Shown here: positions 20,481 to 36,159 of the stretch, piece by piece
Layout of the letters: each line of letters starts with the position of its first letter
Position numbering within the stretch: the stretch's first letter is position 1
Source of the DNA: Sorex araneus
Lineage: Eukaryota > Chordata > Mammalia > Eulipotyphla > Soricidae
Assembly (NCBI RefSeq): GCF_027595985.1
Contig: NC_073303.1
Location: forward strand, 26,669,347 to 26,733,346
DNA: 64,000 bases
Reading direction: 5' to 3'
Program-made: the position numbers and the translations under genes
Notes under the pieces: model-generated
The model's input: only the letters and a program-made list of their open reading frames with translations
The model's database searches: none
What the model was told of the DNA's origin: nothing

Positions 20481-20648
20481 TTTTTCTTTTTGGGTCACAT
20501 CCAGCAATGCTCAGGGGTTCCTCCTGGCTCTGCACTCAGGAATTACTCCTGGCAGTGCTCGGGGGACCATATGGGATGCCGGGGATTGAACCTGGGTCGG
20601 CTGCGTGCAAGGCAAATGCTCGACCCTCTGTGTTATTGCTCCGACCCC
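20481..20648 (-). mobile_element. SOR SINE with target-site duplication
   Basis: Full length. Flanked by cccccaaatatt on both sides (before 20,480 and at about 20,646-20,658). Confidence 0.92.
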
Positions 20649-20663
20649 CCCCAAATATTATTT

Positions 20664-20800
20664 TCTTTTTTTGTTTGGCTTTTGGCCTCACTCAGTGATG
20701 CTCAGGGGTTCCTCTGGTCCTGCACTCAGAAGTCTCTCCATGGGGTTGCTGAGGAGCAAACCCAAGTCGGCCGCGTGCAAGGCCAATGCCTTGTTGCCCC
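20664..20800 (-). mobile_element. SOR-type SINE, partly deleted
   Basis: Cctcactcagtgatgctcag, gagcaaacccaagtcggccg, gtgcaaggccaatgcc. The extreme head is missing. Confidence 0.8.
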
Positions 20801-20919
20801 GGGTGCCATTAGTTACTTCTAGTTTTACCTTAAGTCCATGACACAAGTAGATTGAAACCTAAGCATACATAAGCACTGTGGAGTTACAATAAAGGATTCT
20901 TCTTTTGCTTTTGCTCATC

Positions 20920-21412
20920 TCTGTGTGTGTGTGTGAGTGTGTGTGTGTGTGTTTGTCTCTCCTCTCCCTATCACTCTCGCACCCTCTCCTCGTGAACCCC
21001 GTTATCCAGTTCCTCGGAACGGGACAGCGTGGGTGGGTGTGAATTTGTGTATCTGAGTACGTGTCTGTGAGGGTGAGTGTAGGTGTGTTTTTTGAGTATG
21101 TATGAATGTGTATGTGGGTGTATGTGAGGGTCTTTGTGAGTGTATGTGTGTATGTCTATATATCTAGGAGTGTGTGTATTTGTGTGTATGTGGGCATATG
21201 TAGGAGTGTGTCTGTGTGAGTATGTGGGCTGATGTGTGTTTGTATGTGTGTGTATGTCTGTATATGTGGGAGCGTGTGTCTGAGTATATGGGTATATATG
21301 AGTATGTGTGTGTGTGTGTGTGTGTGTATGCATATGTGAGCATGAGTGGGTGTGTCTATCTTCGAGTGTGCGGGTATCTGTGTGTGTCTCTGTGTTTGTG
21401 TGGGTGTTTCAG
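20920..21412. repeat. GT-rich cryptic simple repeat
   Basis: About 490 bp dominated by gtgtgt, gtatgtg and gtgagtgt words without a fixed period. Similar in kind, on the other strand, to the CA-rich tract at 4.2-4.7 kb. Confidence 0.92.
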
Positions 21413-21714
21413 GATGTCTCAGCGGCCACCAACCTACTTTGCCCAGACTAGTGCGTCCTGCAGCTATGGATGAAGACTCACAGCACAGATGGCTCTTTTG
21501 AGGTTTCTCGGGGCGTGGGAGGAGGTGACATCTCTGCCAGGAGCTATTCTGGGCGCGGGAGGGAGGGGTGGGAAAGGCGAGTCTGCCTGGCCGTCAGCGT
21601 GTGGCCCACGGTGTCGGGCAGCCGCCTCGCAGCTTCTGCTCCGTGAGAGCGGGGCCTGGAGGGGGGAGGCTGCCCCCCCACCTCCTCCTACTGTGACACA
21701 GATCGTTTTCCTTT

Positions 21715-21884
21715 CTTTTTCATTTTGGGACACACCAGGTGAAGCGCATGGGTTATTCCTGGCTCTGTGCTCAGGAATCACTCCTGCCAGAGCTCAGGGG
21801 ACCATATGGGATACAGGGATCGAATCTGCGTGATCCGTGTGCAAGGCAAATGCCCTACCCACTACTGTATTATTGCTCTGGCCC
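21715..21884 (-). mobile_element. SOR-type SINE
   Basis: Ttgggacacaccaggtgaag to tattattgctctggcccc, moderately diverged. Confidence 0.87.
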
Positions 21885-21898
21885 CTGTGACAGATCTT

Positions 21899-22077
21899 TT
21901 TTTTTTTTTTTTTCTTTTTGGGTCACACCTGGCGATGCACAGGGGTTACTCCTGGCTCTTCACTCAGGAATTAACCCTGGCGGTGCTCAGGGGACCATAT
22001 GGGATGCTGGGGTTAGAACCCGGGTCGGCCACGTGCAAGGCAAACGCCCTACCCGCTGTGCTATCGCTCCAGCCCCC
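21899..22077 (-). mobile_element. SOR SINE with target-site duplication
   Basis: Full length, reversed A-tail of 16 T. Perfect 15-bp duplication cctgtgacagatctt at 21,884-21,898 and 22,078-22,092. Confidence 0.96.
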
Positions 22078-22109
22078 CCTGTGACAGATCTTAAAAACAC
22101 TGAGAACAA

Positions 22110-22202
22110 GGGGTTGGAGAGAGAGACTGGCCTTGCAGGTAACTAACCCAGGTTTGACCCCCTGCACCCTGCATGGTCCCCCGAGCCCTGCCAGGAGTAA
22201 TC
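22110..22202 (+). mobile_element. Old SOR-type SINE, truncated
   Basis: Aggggttggagagagagact, gccttgcaggtaactaaccc, gccaggagtaatc. A reversed head fragment (gtgcaaggcaagtgctctag) follows at 22,215-22,275. Confidence 0.68.
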
Positions 22203-22458
22203 TTGGACTAATCAAACTCAAGTCTGGAGTGTGCAAGGCAAGTGCTCTAGCCTTTGTACTATCTCTCTAGCTAGCCCAGATCTGTTTTTAAAAACTAAAT
22301 ATGAATTTTTAAAAAAACCTGAAAAATACAATATCTGAAATATAAAATTATCTGAATAAAGATAAGGAAAGAATTGGTAAACTTGAAAATAGATCCTTTT
22401 ATTATTCTCTCTCACACTCCCACATCTTATGTTTTTTTAAGATATTTTACTAATCCGG

Positions 22459-22636
22459 GCCGGAGTGATAGCACAGTGGGTAGGGCGTTTGCCTTGCACG
22501 CGGCTGACCCGGGTTTGATCCCCGGCATCCCATATGGTCCCCCAAGCACCGCCAGGAGTAATTCCTGAGTGCAAAGCCAGGAGTAACCCCTGAGCATCTC
22601 TGGGTGTGACCCAAAAAGAAAAAAAAGAGAGAAAAA
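22459..22636 (+). mobile_element. SOR SINE (type A) with 20-bp duplication
   Basis: Full length. Perfect duplication aagatattttactaatccgg at 22,439-22,458 and 22,637-22,656. It lies exactly at the 5' end of the type B element that follows. Confidence 0.96.
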
Positions 22637-22656
22637 AAGATATTTTACTAATCCGG

Positions 22657-22912
22657 ACTGAAGCAATAGCGCATCGGGTAGGGCGTTTTCCTTGCACGCG
22701 GCCGACCTGGGTTCAATTCCTCCGTCCCTCTCGGAGACTCCGGCAAGCTACTGCGAGTATCCCGCCTGCAGAGCAGAATCTGACAAGCTCCCTGTGGCGT
22801 ATTCGATATGCCAAAAACAGAAACAAGTCTCACAATGGAGACGTTACTGGTACCCACTCGAGCAAATCGATGAACAACGGGGCGGCAGTGCTACAGTGCA
22901 GTGCTATTTTAA
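22657..22912 (+). mobile_element. Composite SINE type B
   Basis: Head actgaagcaatagcgcatcg and gttcaattcc, body B words tccgtccctctcggagac, gtggcgtattcgatatgcca, tcacaatggagacgttactg, cagtgctacagtgcagtgct. Confidence 0.92.
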
Positions 22913-22944
22913 AAACTAATCCAAATTAGCAGATCTCTTTCATT

Positions 22945-23112
22945 TTCGTTTTTGGAGACACACCTGGTGGTGGCTCTGGACTGCTCCTGGGTCTGTGCTC
23001 AGGAGGGACCCCGGGCTGTCTTCAGGATATCACAGGGAGTCCCGGGATTCAAACTGGTGGCTTGCAAGGCCAAAGGCCACTGCTTTACCTCTTGTACTGT
23101 CTCTCTTGCCCT
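22945..23112 (-). mobile_element. Old SOR-type SINE
   Basis: Gagacacacctggtggtggc to gtactgtctctcttgccc. Confidence 0.75.
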
Positions 23113-23124
23113 TCGTTCCCTTTT

Positions 23125-23245
23125 GCTTTCTTTTTTTTTTTTCTTTTTGTTTTTGGGCCACACCTGGTAATGCTCATGGGTTACTCCTAGTTCTGCACTC
23201 AGGAATTACAGCCTTATTGGCTGAACTATCCCTCTGTGGTCCTCC
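23125..23245 (-). mobile_element. SOR-type SINE, internally deleted
   Basis: Tail half ttttgggccacacctggtaa to tgcactcaggaatta, then a jump to a degenerate head (gctgaactatccctctg). Confidence 0.72.
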
Positions 23246-23699
23246 CTGCTCCCCCCCTTACACACCCAGCCCCTTCATTTCCTTTCCTATGTAAGGCCCT
23301 TAGGTATTTCTGGGGTAGACCATTTTAGTGGCTGTGAAATAATGAGATGCTTTTTCAGAAACTTTCTTGGGGTTGGGGCGGGGGACTCACTGACAGTGCT
23401 CAGGGCTTACTGCCACTTCTACACCGATGGATGGCTCCTGGCAGGGCTGGGAGTGTGGACTTGCCTCTAACTCTTCTCTTTTTAAACTGCCTTCCCCTGG
23501 CCCCTCTCTGATATCCATGTTGCGATGGGGTTGGGGGTGGCACACACACATCTGGCTGTAGTGCTCACGCACTATATTGCTCGCTGGATGTCCCACATCA
23601 GGTCACGGTGCTCGCACCCTTGTGGTTCTCCCTGACATCTGCACAGTGCTCGTTCTTGTGCTCACTTGTCACACTCTTGGTGGAGACACACAGTCGTAG

Positions 23700-23838
23700 T
23701 TCTGATGCTCTCCTGGCTCTGCAGTCAGGAATCACTCCTGGCGGTGCTCAGGGGACCATATGGGATGCTGGGAATCGAATCCTGGTCGGAGCGTGCAAGG
23801 CAAACGCCCTACCCGCTGTGCTATGGCTCCAGCCCCCG
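23700..23838 (-). mobile_element. SOR SINE, 3'-truncated
   Basis: Ctcctggctctgcagtcagg to gtgctatggctccagccccc. The tail beyond the tggctctgc word is missing. Confidence 0.88.
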
Positions 23839-23865
23839 GGGTCACACTTAAAAAAAAAATTATCG

Positions 23866-23962
23866 TATTAGGGCCACACCCAGCTGCGTTCCAGGCCTCC
23901 TCCTGGCTCTGTGCTGGCTCTGTGCTGAGGGATCACTCCTGGTGGTCTCCGGGTTCCGGGCA
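23866..23962 (-). mobile_element. SOR-type SINE fragment
   Basis: Gggccacacccagctgcgtt, a duplicated ggctctgtgct, and gggatcactcctggtgg. Only the tail half is present. Confidence 0.7.
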
Positions 23963-24327
23963 CCTGAACCAGGGGCGCAGCTGCAAGCTAGGGCCGCGCC
24001 CTCCCTTCCTCCTGGATATATCAATCCCGGGGGACCAAAGCCTTTCCTCCCAGTGCCCGGGATTCTGGACCCTCGTTCCTTGCCCCTGACCTTGGCCCCA
24101 ACGGGAAGACTGTTGCAAAAAGGCAGCCGGAAGCCTAGATTGTGCAGTCTACTTCCACGCCCTCTCACCTGGGGCAAGAAACATCTATTTCTTTAAACCT
24201 CCTTTTTCTACCCCCACCCCGCCCTTTTTTAAAAAAAAATTAACCTGCAGCAGATGATAGAGCGTTAACTCCCGCACAATATAGTATGAGAGCGATAAAA
24301 ACGCGCCGATCTTTCCAAAACTATTAG

Positions 24328-29251
<4,924 letters not shown>

Positions 29252-29273
29252 AGTTGGAGATTGCTCTGTGTTG

Positions 29274-29279
29274 AATAAA
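29274..29279 (+). terminator. RPS10: RPS10 poly(A) signal AATAAA
   Basis: Canonical AATAAA 23 bases after the stop codon, giving the very short 3' UTR typical of ribosomal protein genes. Cleavage is expected near 29,295. Confidence 0.93.
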
Positions 29280-29365
29280 CTACAGCCAGAAAAGTTGATC
29301 TTCCTGTTCTGTTTGCACTGTGTGGCTTGAGCAGAACCACAGTCTGTGGGTCAGAACATAAACCT

Positions 29366-29478
29366 GGCAAGGGCTGCAGGGTGCAGTGCGGAAGGAAGGT
29401 GCCTGCCCTGCACACGGCCAGCCTGGCTCCATCTCGCCTCTCTAGGGTGGGCTGAGCACCACCCTCAAGACAACAAAA
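29366..29478 (+). mobile_element. Old SOR-type SINE fragment
   Basis: Gggctgcagggtgcagtgcg, gcctgccctgcacacggcca, gggctgagcaccaccc. Confidence 0.6.
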
Positions 29479-29509
29479 GGATATTGACAGGCCTGGTTGG
29501 TTTGTTTGT

Positions 29510-29673
29510 TTTGCTTTTTGGGTCACGCCCGATAATGCACAGGATTTACTCCTGGCTCTGCACTCAGGAATTAGCCCTGGCGGTGCTCAGGGGACCACAT
29601 GGGATGCTGGGAATCAACCCAGGTCGGCCACGTGCAAGGCAAATCCCTACCTGCTGTGCTATTGCTCCAGCCC
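29510..29673 (-). mobile_element. SOR SINE
   Basis: Full length, reversed: gctttttgggtcacgcccga to gctattgctccagcccc. The flanks share gcctggtt. Confidence 0.92.
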
Positions 29674-30045
29674 CTGGGCCTGGTTTTGTTACCATCTTTG
29701 ACCAGGGCGATGTCCCTTGTTGCTGTGTCTCCCTGCTCCAGGGGAACTGCCCTGGAATATCCTGTTCTTCAGATCTTGAAACATCCAGAAGAAACCCTGG
29801 AATGCTGTTGGGGCCCGACCTCGGCAGCGTGCCACCTTCCCCGCGTGGGGTGAGGGCCGGGAAGAACTGAGACTGTCCAGTGACCCGGAGAGACCTTCAG
29901 CCCCGGGAAGGCCTTGCCGTGGTTGCCGCGGCCCTTGGGGTCTGAGTCCTGGGAAGTGTCCGGGGTGTGGGTGTGTGCTCTGCCCCACAGACGAGGGCCT
30001 GGGCTCGAACCCCAGCACCCCCAAACAGGCCAGCTAGAGCCTTGC

Positions 30046-30168
30046 TCTTTTCTTTTGGTCACAGAGGGATTACTCCTGCTCAGGGGACCATAATGGATGC
30101 TGGGCATCGAACCTCGGTCAGCCATTTGCAAGGCAGATGCCCTGCCCGCTGTATTAACGCCCTGTAGG
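30046..30168 (-). mobile_element. SOR-type SINE, internally deleted
   Basis: Tcttttggtcacagagggat, caggggaccataatggatgc, gcaaggcagatgccctgccc. Confidence 0.82.
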
Positions 30169-30385
30169 GTTCTGCAGAAGGGCCTTGTGGGGGGCGGCCT
30201 CTGACTCAGCGTGCAGGAGTCAGTCAGAGCTGCTGGTTGCGCTTAGTGGGGCCGCATGCTATCTCCGTAGAGTCTCCAAGCCTGCAAGATAGCTGGACAC
30301 ATTGACCACTGCATTATCCGAAGGGCAGGTTTTATGTCATTTTATTTTCACGAGAAGGGTGGGACCGGTTTATAAAACAGTGACA

Positions 30386-30545
30386 AGCGGCTGGAGCAGC
30401 AGGGAGGGTGTTTGCCTTGCACACGGCTGACCCAGGTCAATTCCCAGCGTCCTATATGGTCCCCTGAGCACTGCCAGCAGTGATTCCTGAGTGCAGAGCC
30501 AGGAGTAACCCCTGTGCGTCACTGGGTGTGACCCAAAATGAAAGG
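30386..30545 (+). mobile_element. SOR SINE
   Basis: Gcggctggagcagcagggag to gggtgtgacccaaaatg. Box A is shortened. Confidence 0.9.
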
Positions 30546-31020
30546 GCTGTGCTGAGGCAGCGGGTCTTGGCGACCTCAGGGCCCTCTGAGGAATTTCCCG
30601 CCTTGTAGAAGCTAATGTGCCCCTCCACCCTTTTGGGATCGGCCACACCCAGCATTGCTCGGGCTGGCTGGACCCATCTGCTCGGTGGGGTCATTGCTGG
30701 TGGTGCTTAGGGGGCTTGCCGGGATCCAGGCAGCGTGGCTCCTGCCTGTTGGGCAGTTTGTCCCCTAAGGGGTCTCTTCCCTTTGGGAGTGGGTGGTGTT
30801 AGTGGTGCCAAGATTTGAACTTGTGTTGGTTTTAAGCTACACCAGGCTGAGCTCACAACTCACCCAGGCTTTGCACACCGGTCACTTGTGGGGAGGGGAA
30901 TTCTATCTCTGGCCCCTAGAACTGGATGCTAAGCCTGTGAGGGCTTGAAAATTACTTGTGGAGTATTATGGGCTAAGGTTTTAAGGAGATGGATAATATC
31001 AGCTGAGTGGAATTGCTTTA

Positions 31021-31356
31021 TTTTTTTTGGGGGGGGTCACACCTGGGGTTACTCCTGGCTCTGCACTTGGGGCTGGAGCGATAGCACAGCGGGTGGGTAG
31101 GGCGTTTGCCTTGCATGCGGCTGACCCGGGTTCTAATCCCAGCATCACATATGGTCCCCTGAGCACCGCCAGGGGTAACCCCTGTGCATCGCTGGGTGTG
31201 ACCCAAAAACAAAACAAAAAACAAACACGCCTGGCTCTGCACTCAGGAATTACCCCTGGCAGCGCTCGGGACCACAATGGGATGCTGGGGATCAAACCCG
31301 GGTCGGCCATGTGCAAGGCAAATGCCCTAACACCGTGCTATCGCTCTAGCCCCAAG
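31021..31356 (-). mobile_element. SOR SINE interrupted by a second SOR
   Basis: Tail half at 31,021-31,067 and head half at 31,230-31,356, split by the insertion at 31,068-31,229. Confidence 0.92.
31068..31229 (+). mobile_element. SOR SINE nested in an opposite SOR
   Basis: Starts tggggctggagcgatagcac and ends in an A/C-rich tail. Perfect 14-bp duplication cctggctctgcact at 31,054-31,067 and 31,230-31,243. Confidence 0.95.
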
Positions 31357-31369
31357 GAATTTTTTTTTC

Positions 31370-32440
31370 TTTTTTAAAAGACTAAGCTGTTTTGCAGGGG
31401 TTTTTTTGTTTCTGTTTGTTTTTGTTTTTGGCCACCATCAACATACGCCGCACATTTGAGAAGTCACTTTAGACCACAGGGTGGCAGTCGACAGCAACTC
31501 CACACTGGTGCTTGTGTAGAGAAGGGGCCTTGGAATCGAGCACCGGGAAGTGGAAGCTTGCTTTGGCAGCAGGCGTGTTTGGAAGGCCTTTCAGGGCAGC
31601 CTGGCCGCCTCACCGGCATCGCTCTTTATCCCATTGTTCTGCTGGTTAGTGATGTTAAGCGCGCTGCCCGTGTTCGCACGCCTCGTGACTGTTACCCTGG
31701 AGACCACTATGGCTGGAACCAGCTCCCGCCTCTCCCGCAGGGCCAGCAGTGGACGGGTTTTCTCCATCACCTAATTCTGGTGCTACGAGGTCAGCTAAGG
31801 CTGTTCTTCGCCAACCCTCATGATTTATCGTTTCAGAATGTTCTATGAGACCCCCCCATGTGGCCTCTTGGGCAGCCAGAGGAATCTGCAAGGTGTACCA
31901 AGGCCCTGCAGATTAAAAACAGATGGGCATGGAGAGATGAAAGCCAGCTGGTTCGATTCCCCGGTACCACATGACCCGCAAAACACCTGCAAGTGACCCT
32001 GGGCACTGCCAACTGTGATCCAAATACAAAGCAGGCCAAGGTGCGGGAGCGGGGCCACTGGCCTGGCAGGTGGCCAGCCCGGTTTGGTCCCCGCGTTTTG
32101 TAGGGTCCCCTAAGCACTGCTAGGGCTGGAGGGGGCTCATGCTGCCTGCCAGCCCACTGTCCTATGTTGGTGGGCTGAGTGACCCACCACTCATTGACAA
32201 CCTGATGATTCACTGGCTAGAAGTACCTGCCCTGGTGTGGGTTTTGATCCCCAGTGCCGCCTGTGTGTGTGTTGGGCACACCCCTCGCTGTGTGGCCACA
32301 CTGCTGCTACCCGGGTGATGGGGCACAGCTGACGTGGGCAGCCAGAGGGTCAAGGTCAGGCTTTCCCTGTGGGAACCGCAGGGCACAGCATTCTCCCCCA
32401 AGCACCGAACCAGGGGTGGCGCATGTGCGTTGCTGGATGT
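31370..32440. other. Gene-free stretch, mostly unique
   Basis: No exon recognised. A weak SOR-like remnant lies at about 32,040-32,130 (ggcctggcaggtggccagcc, cctaagcactgctag). Confidence 0.35.
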
Positions 32441-32444
32441 AGCC

Positions 32445-32585
32445 CCCACATCCAGGGCTGCAGTGACAGCGGGTGGGTGCTTGTCTTGCACACTTGCTGC
32501 CCTAGGTTCAGTCTCTGCATCCCATAGAGACTCCTGAGCACCGCCAGGAGTGAGCTGCACCATAGCTGAGTGTGACCCCAAACCA
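32445..32585 (+). mobile_element. SOR-type SINE, diverged
   Basis: Ccagggctgcagtgacagcg, cttgtcttgcacacttgctg, gagcaccgccaggagtgagc, gtgtgaccccaaacc. Confidence 0.8.
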
Positions 32586-32974
32586 CAAAGTGTTTCCCTT
32601 AACTCCCCTGAAATTCATCTCTGCACAAGGAGATGGAACCCGGGGCCCTGGTGGGGTCAGAACTGGCTTTCCCGCAAAGTGCCCCTTGCTCCTGCCTCGG
32701 GCACTTCTCCCCGAACCTCAGGCAGTGGGACCAGTTCCCAGTGCGGGTAGATCCAGCTGACCTCTCGGGAGCTGGCAGGCTGCGGGTGGCAGGGCCCTCG
32801 TGTTCACGCCTGTGGCGTTATACCCCCCGTATGACGATTATCCTGCTCTCACTTGGTGTCACAGCCCTTAGTTCTACCCAGGTACTGGCAGGTGGAGTTT
32901 GTCAGCTGCGTGCCGGGCGACTGCCCTCGGCACTTCCTGTACCTGTACTGTCTTCAGCCCTGATTCCCCCTGGA

Positions 32975-33052
32975 AGCCAAGCGGTATTCCACCGGACTCG
33001 GGTTGTATCCAAACTTTGGCTGTTGGGAATAGTGCTTCTGTGAACAAAATAC
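32975..33052 (-). mobile_element. Possible L1 fragment, antisense
   Basis: Gcggtattccaccggactcg, then aaactttggctgttgggaat and agtgcttctgtgaac, as in the antisense of a common L1 3' phrase. Confidence 0.4.
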
Positions 33053-33074
33053 TCCAGGGAGGCTAGACTCTCGC

Positions 33075-33225
33075 CTCCACCTCCATTCTGTTGCAGGGAG
33101 GCACACCCGGTGATGGTAGTGGGGAGGGGGGTCCCTCTTAGCAGTGCTTGTGGGGCCCTGTGGTGCTGGGGATCGAACCCTGGTCTCCCACAGAACAGGT
33201 CCTTTAAGCCATATCTCAGAACCTT
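33075..33225 (-). mobile_element. Old SOR-type SINE
   Basis: Gaggcacacccggtgatggt, tgctggggatcgaaccctgg, catatctcag. Confidence 0.7.
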
Positions 33226-33287
33226 TTAAAAATCTTAAAAGTCAGAAGGCATCTTTAAAAAAAAATTAAAATTTATTTTAGAAAATT

Positions 33288-33447
33288 ATTTTGGTTTTTG
33301 GATCACCCGTTAGATGCTCAGGGGTTACTTCTGGCTCTGTACTCAGGAATCACTCCTGGTGGTGCTCCGGGACCTTGGGGATGCTGGGATCAATCCTGGG
33401 TCTGCCATGTGCAAGGCAAGTTCCCTACCCGCGCTCTCTCCTGCCCC
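33288..33447 (-). mobile_element. SOR-type SINE
   Basis: Ttggatcacccgttagatgc to gcgctctctcctgcccc. Confidence 0.85.
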
Positions 33448-33508
33448 TGGTCCTGCCCTGTCCCCTTTCTCGCCAGTCACGTATATGAGCTTCAGTTGCT
33501 TCTCATCT

Positions 33509-33862
33509 TCACCAATTCTCAGGTCCTAACTGTGGCCATGCCAGTAGGTATGAACAGTTTCGTTTATCCCGGGATGACTGACCCAGGAACGACACGCCCA
33601 GGACTTTGGGCTGCTTGGCAGAGACTGGCACCCCCGCTGTGGGGAACAGCAGCTGCATCTGGGTCAGGCCTTGGCCACGCTGGGCCACGGAGTAGTCGTG
33701 GGTAAACCACTGGGTAGCGACCACAGTCCGCTGGGCCTGCTGGCGGGAGAGGGCGGGAGATCCATCATTGGATTTCTCGGCTCTCCAGAGGGAGGCTCGG
33801 ACAGAATGAGGGCACGCAGGGGGGCTGGGCGGAATGAAAGGAATTGTTGAGAAAGTTACAGC
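33509..33862 (-). other. Unidentified open frame with protein-like composition
   Basis: Frame open for about 118 codons on the - strand with no in-frame ATG. Mixed composition, unlike the repeat-derived frames, for example VVATQWFTHDYSVAQRGQG and MQLLFPTAGVPVSAKQPKV. An acceptor-like string (ttcattccgcccag, before 33,827) and a possible donor (TTCCTGG|GTCAGT) could bound it as an exon. I do not recognise a family. It could be a pseudogene fragment, an unannotated exon or chance. Confidence 0.3.
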
Positions 33863-34585
33863 TCATAGGAAGCCTGGAGCCCGATTCTTTTTACAAGTGC
33901 TTTATTGGGAGCCTGTGATAAATGCATGGCAAGGTTCCAGGGGAGCTGTCACTTGAAAAATAAGCCCTGCATGTTTTGCTGACATATCAAAGAGGCCATT
34001 GTGAGGAAAAGGGCATCTTTAAAAATAAATATTAAATCAATGGCAGAGGATACCCACGCGGAGGGAATGAGGAGGTAGCCACACGGCGAAGCCCCCCAGA
34101 GTCTGCAAGCCACGTCTCCAAGTCACCGCTCCTGGTTCAACATGAAAAGCAAGGGGGGGGGGGTCGGCGTGAGGGGCGGGGAGCGTCAGCTGATTAACGT
34201 GCAGGAAGTACGGGGAGAAGCAGCCCTTTGGTGGTGGCGCTTCGAGCTCATCCCTGAGACTTCTTTTCCATTTTTTTCCAAACTTTTTATTATGGAAAAT
34301 TTCCGACGTAGAAATGAAACATGAGAGTATGCTGAGCCCCCCCCCCGCTGAGTGTAACTAACACTCAGCATTCTGCACCTACGCATCCCAGTGCCCGCCC
34401 CCTCCCCCTGCTCCGTAAGCCTTGTGTGGGAGTCGCACCCACTGCATTCGTGTGCAGTAAAATGAACCCCCTTAAGAGTCACAGTCCCGAAAGTAAAGTG
34501 AAATTAACCAGTTACACATGCGGGGTGGGGGGCTGGGGAGGTGGGGGGAGGGGGGGAGGTATACCGTGATCCTAAAAAAAAAAAA
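33863..34585. other. Gene-free stretch with an ancient repeat-like segment
   Basis: 34,260-34,400 has words (ttttccaaactttttattat, ggaaaatttccgacgtagaa) seen in old mammalian interspersed repeats. I cannot name the family. The rest looks unique. Confidence 0.35.
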
Positions 34586-34589
34586 AGTC

Positions 34590-34733
34590 ACAGTCCCTCC
34601 TTGGTGGAGGAGAATAGGCACTGGTGGGGGGATGGGTAAACGATCACTGCATGAGTGAAATGCAAACACGAAAGTTCGTAAGTTTGTAACTGTACATCAC
34701 AGTGATTCTCTAATAAAAATTTAAAAAAAAAAG
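34590..34733 (+). mobile_element. LINE-like 3' end, 5'-truncated
   Basis: Gaataggcactggtgggggg, atgggtaaacgatcactgca, agtttgtaactgtacatcac, ctaataaaaatt. Same family as 15.6-15.96 kb. Confidence 0.75.
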
Positions 34734-35004
34734 TCACAGTCCTGAGTTTTGATAAGTAGGTAGTTGGGGCAGCACTGGCAGAGCAAAGCCCCGGGACCTT
34801 TGCACCACCTGCAGGGGTCCCCCAGCCTGCTTGGTGGTGAGCACCGCGGCAACCACTGTTCTTAGTGCTATGACAGAGCCGTTTCCAGGAAGTCGGCTCC
34901 ACAGCAGACTCAGTCATGATCGTGTGTATCTGGCTTCGTTGTCTCAACATGGTATTTGCAGTTCACCTCTGATGTCGCACCCATTTGTTGTTCTTTCTTT
35001 ATTA

Positions 35005-35152
35005 TATTTTTCTTTTTGGGTCACACTCGGCTCTGCATTCAGGAATCACTCTTGGCATTGCTCAGGGGACCATATGGGATGCTGGGAATCGAACCCGGGT
35101 CTGCCTCGGGCAAGGCAAACACCCTACCCGCTGTGCTATGGCTCCAGCCCCC
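35005..35152 (-). mobile_element. SOR SINE, internally deleted
   Basis: Ctttttgggtcacactcggc directly to tctgcattcaggaatcactc, through gctatggctccagccccc. Confidence 0.9.
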
Positions 35153-35555
35153 GTGTTGTTTATTTTACTGCTGAGTGGTGTACTCTTGTATGGCGGGACT
35201 AGGACTTGTTTAGTCATTTTGATCTTTTGGGGGGGGAGTTTGGGGGAGAGTGGGACCACCCAAATGGTGCTGAGGAGGTGCAGGGGCCCCGGGAAAGATT
35301 CTGGGCCAACCGGGTTCAGTGCCAGGGCCTGAGGATGCAGCGCCACTGGGGCCCAGCAGTGCAGGGAAATACAAGCCACCCGGTGGTGCAGGGGGTCTTC
35401 AGGGCTGTGCCTGGCCCTGCTGGGGGACCCTGTGGGCACGTGCCACGCGGGCACCCACACCGCTGTCTCTGGTGCCCCACCTTTTTTAAATTACAAGAAC
35501 TTCGAGGTAAGGGTCGGAGCAATAGTACAATGGGTAGGGTGCCGAGGCCTGCGCG

Positions 35556-35760
35556 GCCAACTTGAACCTCGGCCGGAGAGAGGGAAAGAGAGTTGAGTGG
35601 GCTAGGGAGGACTGCATGCAATATGCAGCATACAGCAAGTTTATTGAAATCCAAGCAGGTTTATATAGTCTTAGCTTAGCAATGATCAGCAGGTTACATA
35701 AGTGGCATAAACATTATTAAGTGGTGAGAGCATCTTTATTTTTGCCAATCTTACTTGTTT
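35556..35760 (-). mobile_element. LTR-like fragment
   Basis: Read on the - strand: a TATATAA word near 35,665, AATAAACTTGC about 20 bases later, and a CT-rich stretch beyond. This spacing of TATA box and poly(A) signal is typical of a retroviral LTR R region. No second LTR or gag/pol/env sequence is seen nearby, so it would be a solo or degraded LTR. Confidence 0.45.
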
Positions 35761-35944
35761 TTCGGTTCCTTCTCTCAGCCTTGAGAAACGCTAGGGGAGG
35801 GGCAGTGCAGGTAGGACAGAGAAAGGACCGCTGTGACAGTCAGGGTGGGTGGGCAGTGGTCACTCTGACCGGAGCGGAGTGCTGGAAGGAGGTAAAGGGG
35901 TATGCACGATGCCTTCCAGTGACAGCTGTGCAAACTGCCTAAAA

Positions 35945-36140
35945 GGAAAATAAAAGCAAAGTATGCCGTAGCGGCAGGCCTCAGGGACGGGCTGCGGGGA
36001 GGGAAACTGGGGACATTGGTGGCAGGAAATGTGCACTGATGAAGGGATGAGTATTGGAACATTGTATGACTGAAGATTATGAACAACTTTGTAACTATAT
36101 TATCATGGTCACTGTCACTGTTAATAAAATTTTTAAAAAA
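35945..36140 (+). mobile_element. LINE-like 3' end
   Basis: Ggaaactggggacattggtg, gcaggaaatgtgcactgatg, acattgtatgactgaagatt, actttgtaactatatta, ending aataaaattttt. Confidence 0.75.
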
Positions 36141-36159
36141 TAATACAAACATAATTCCT

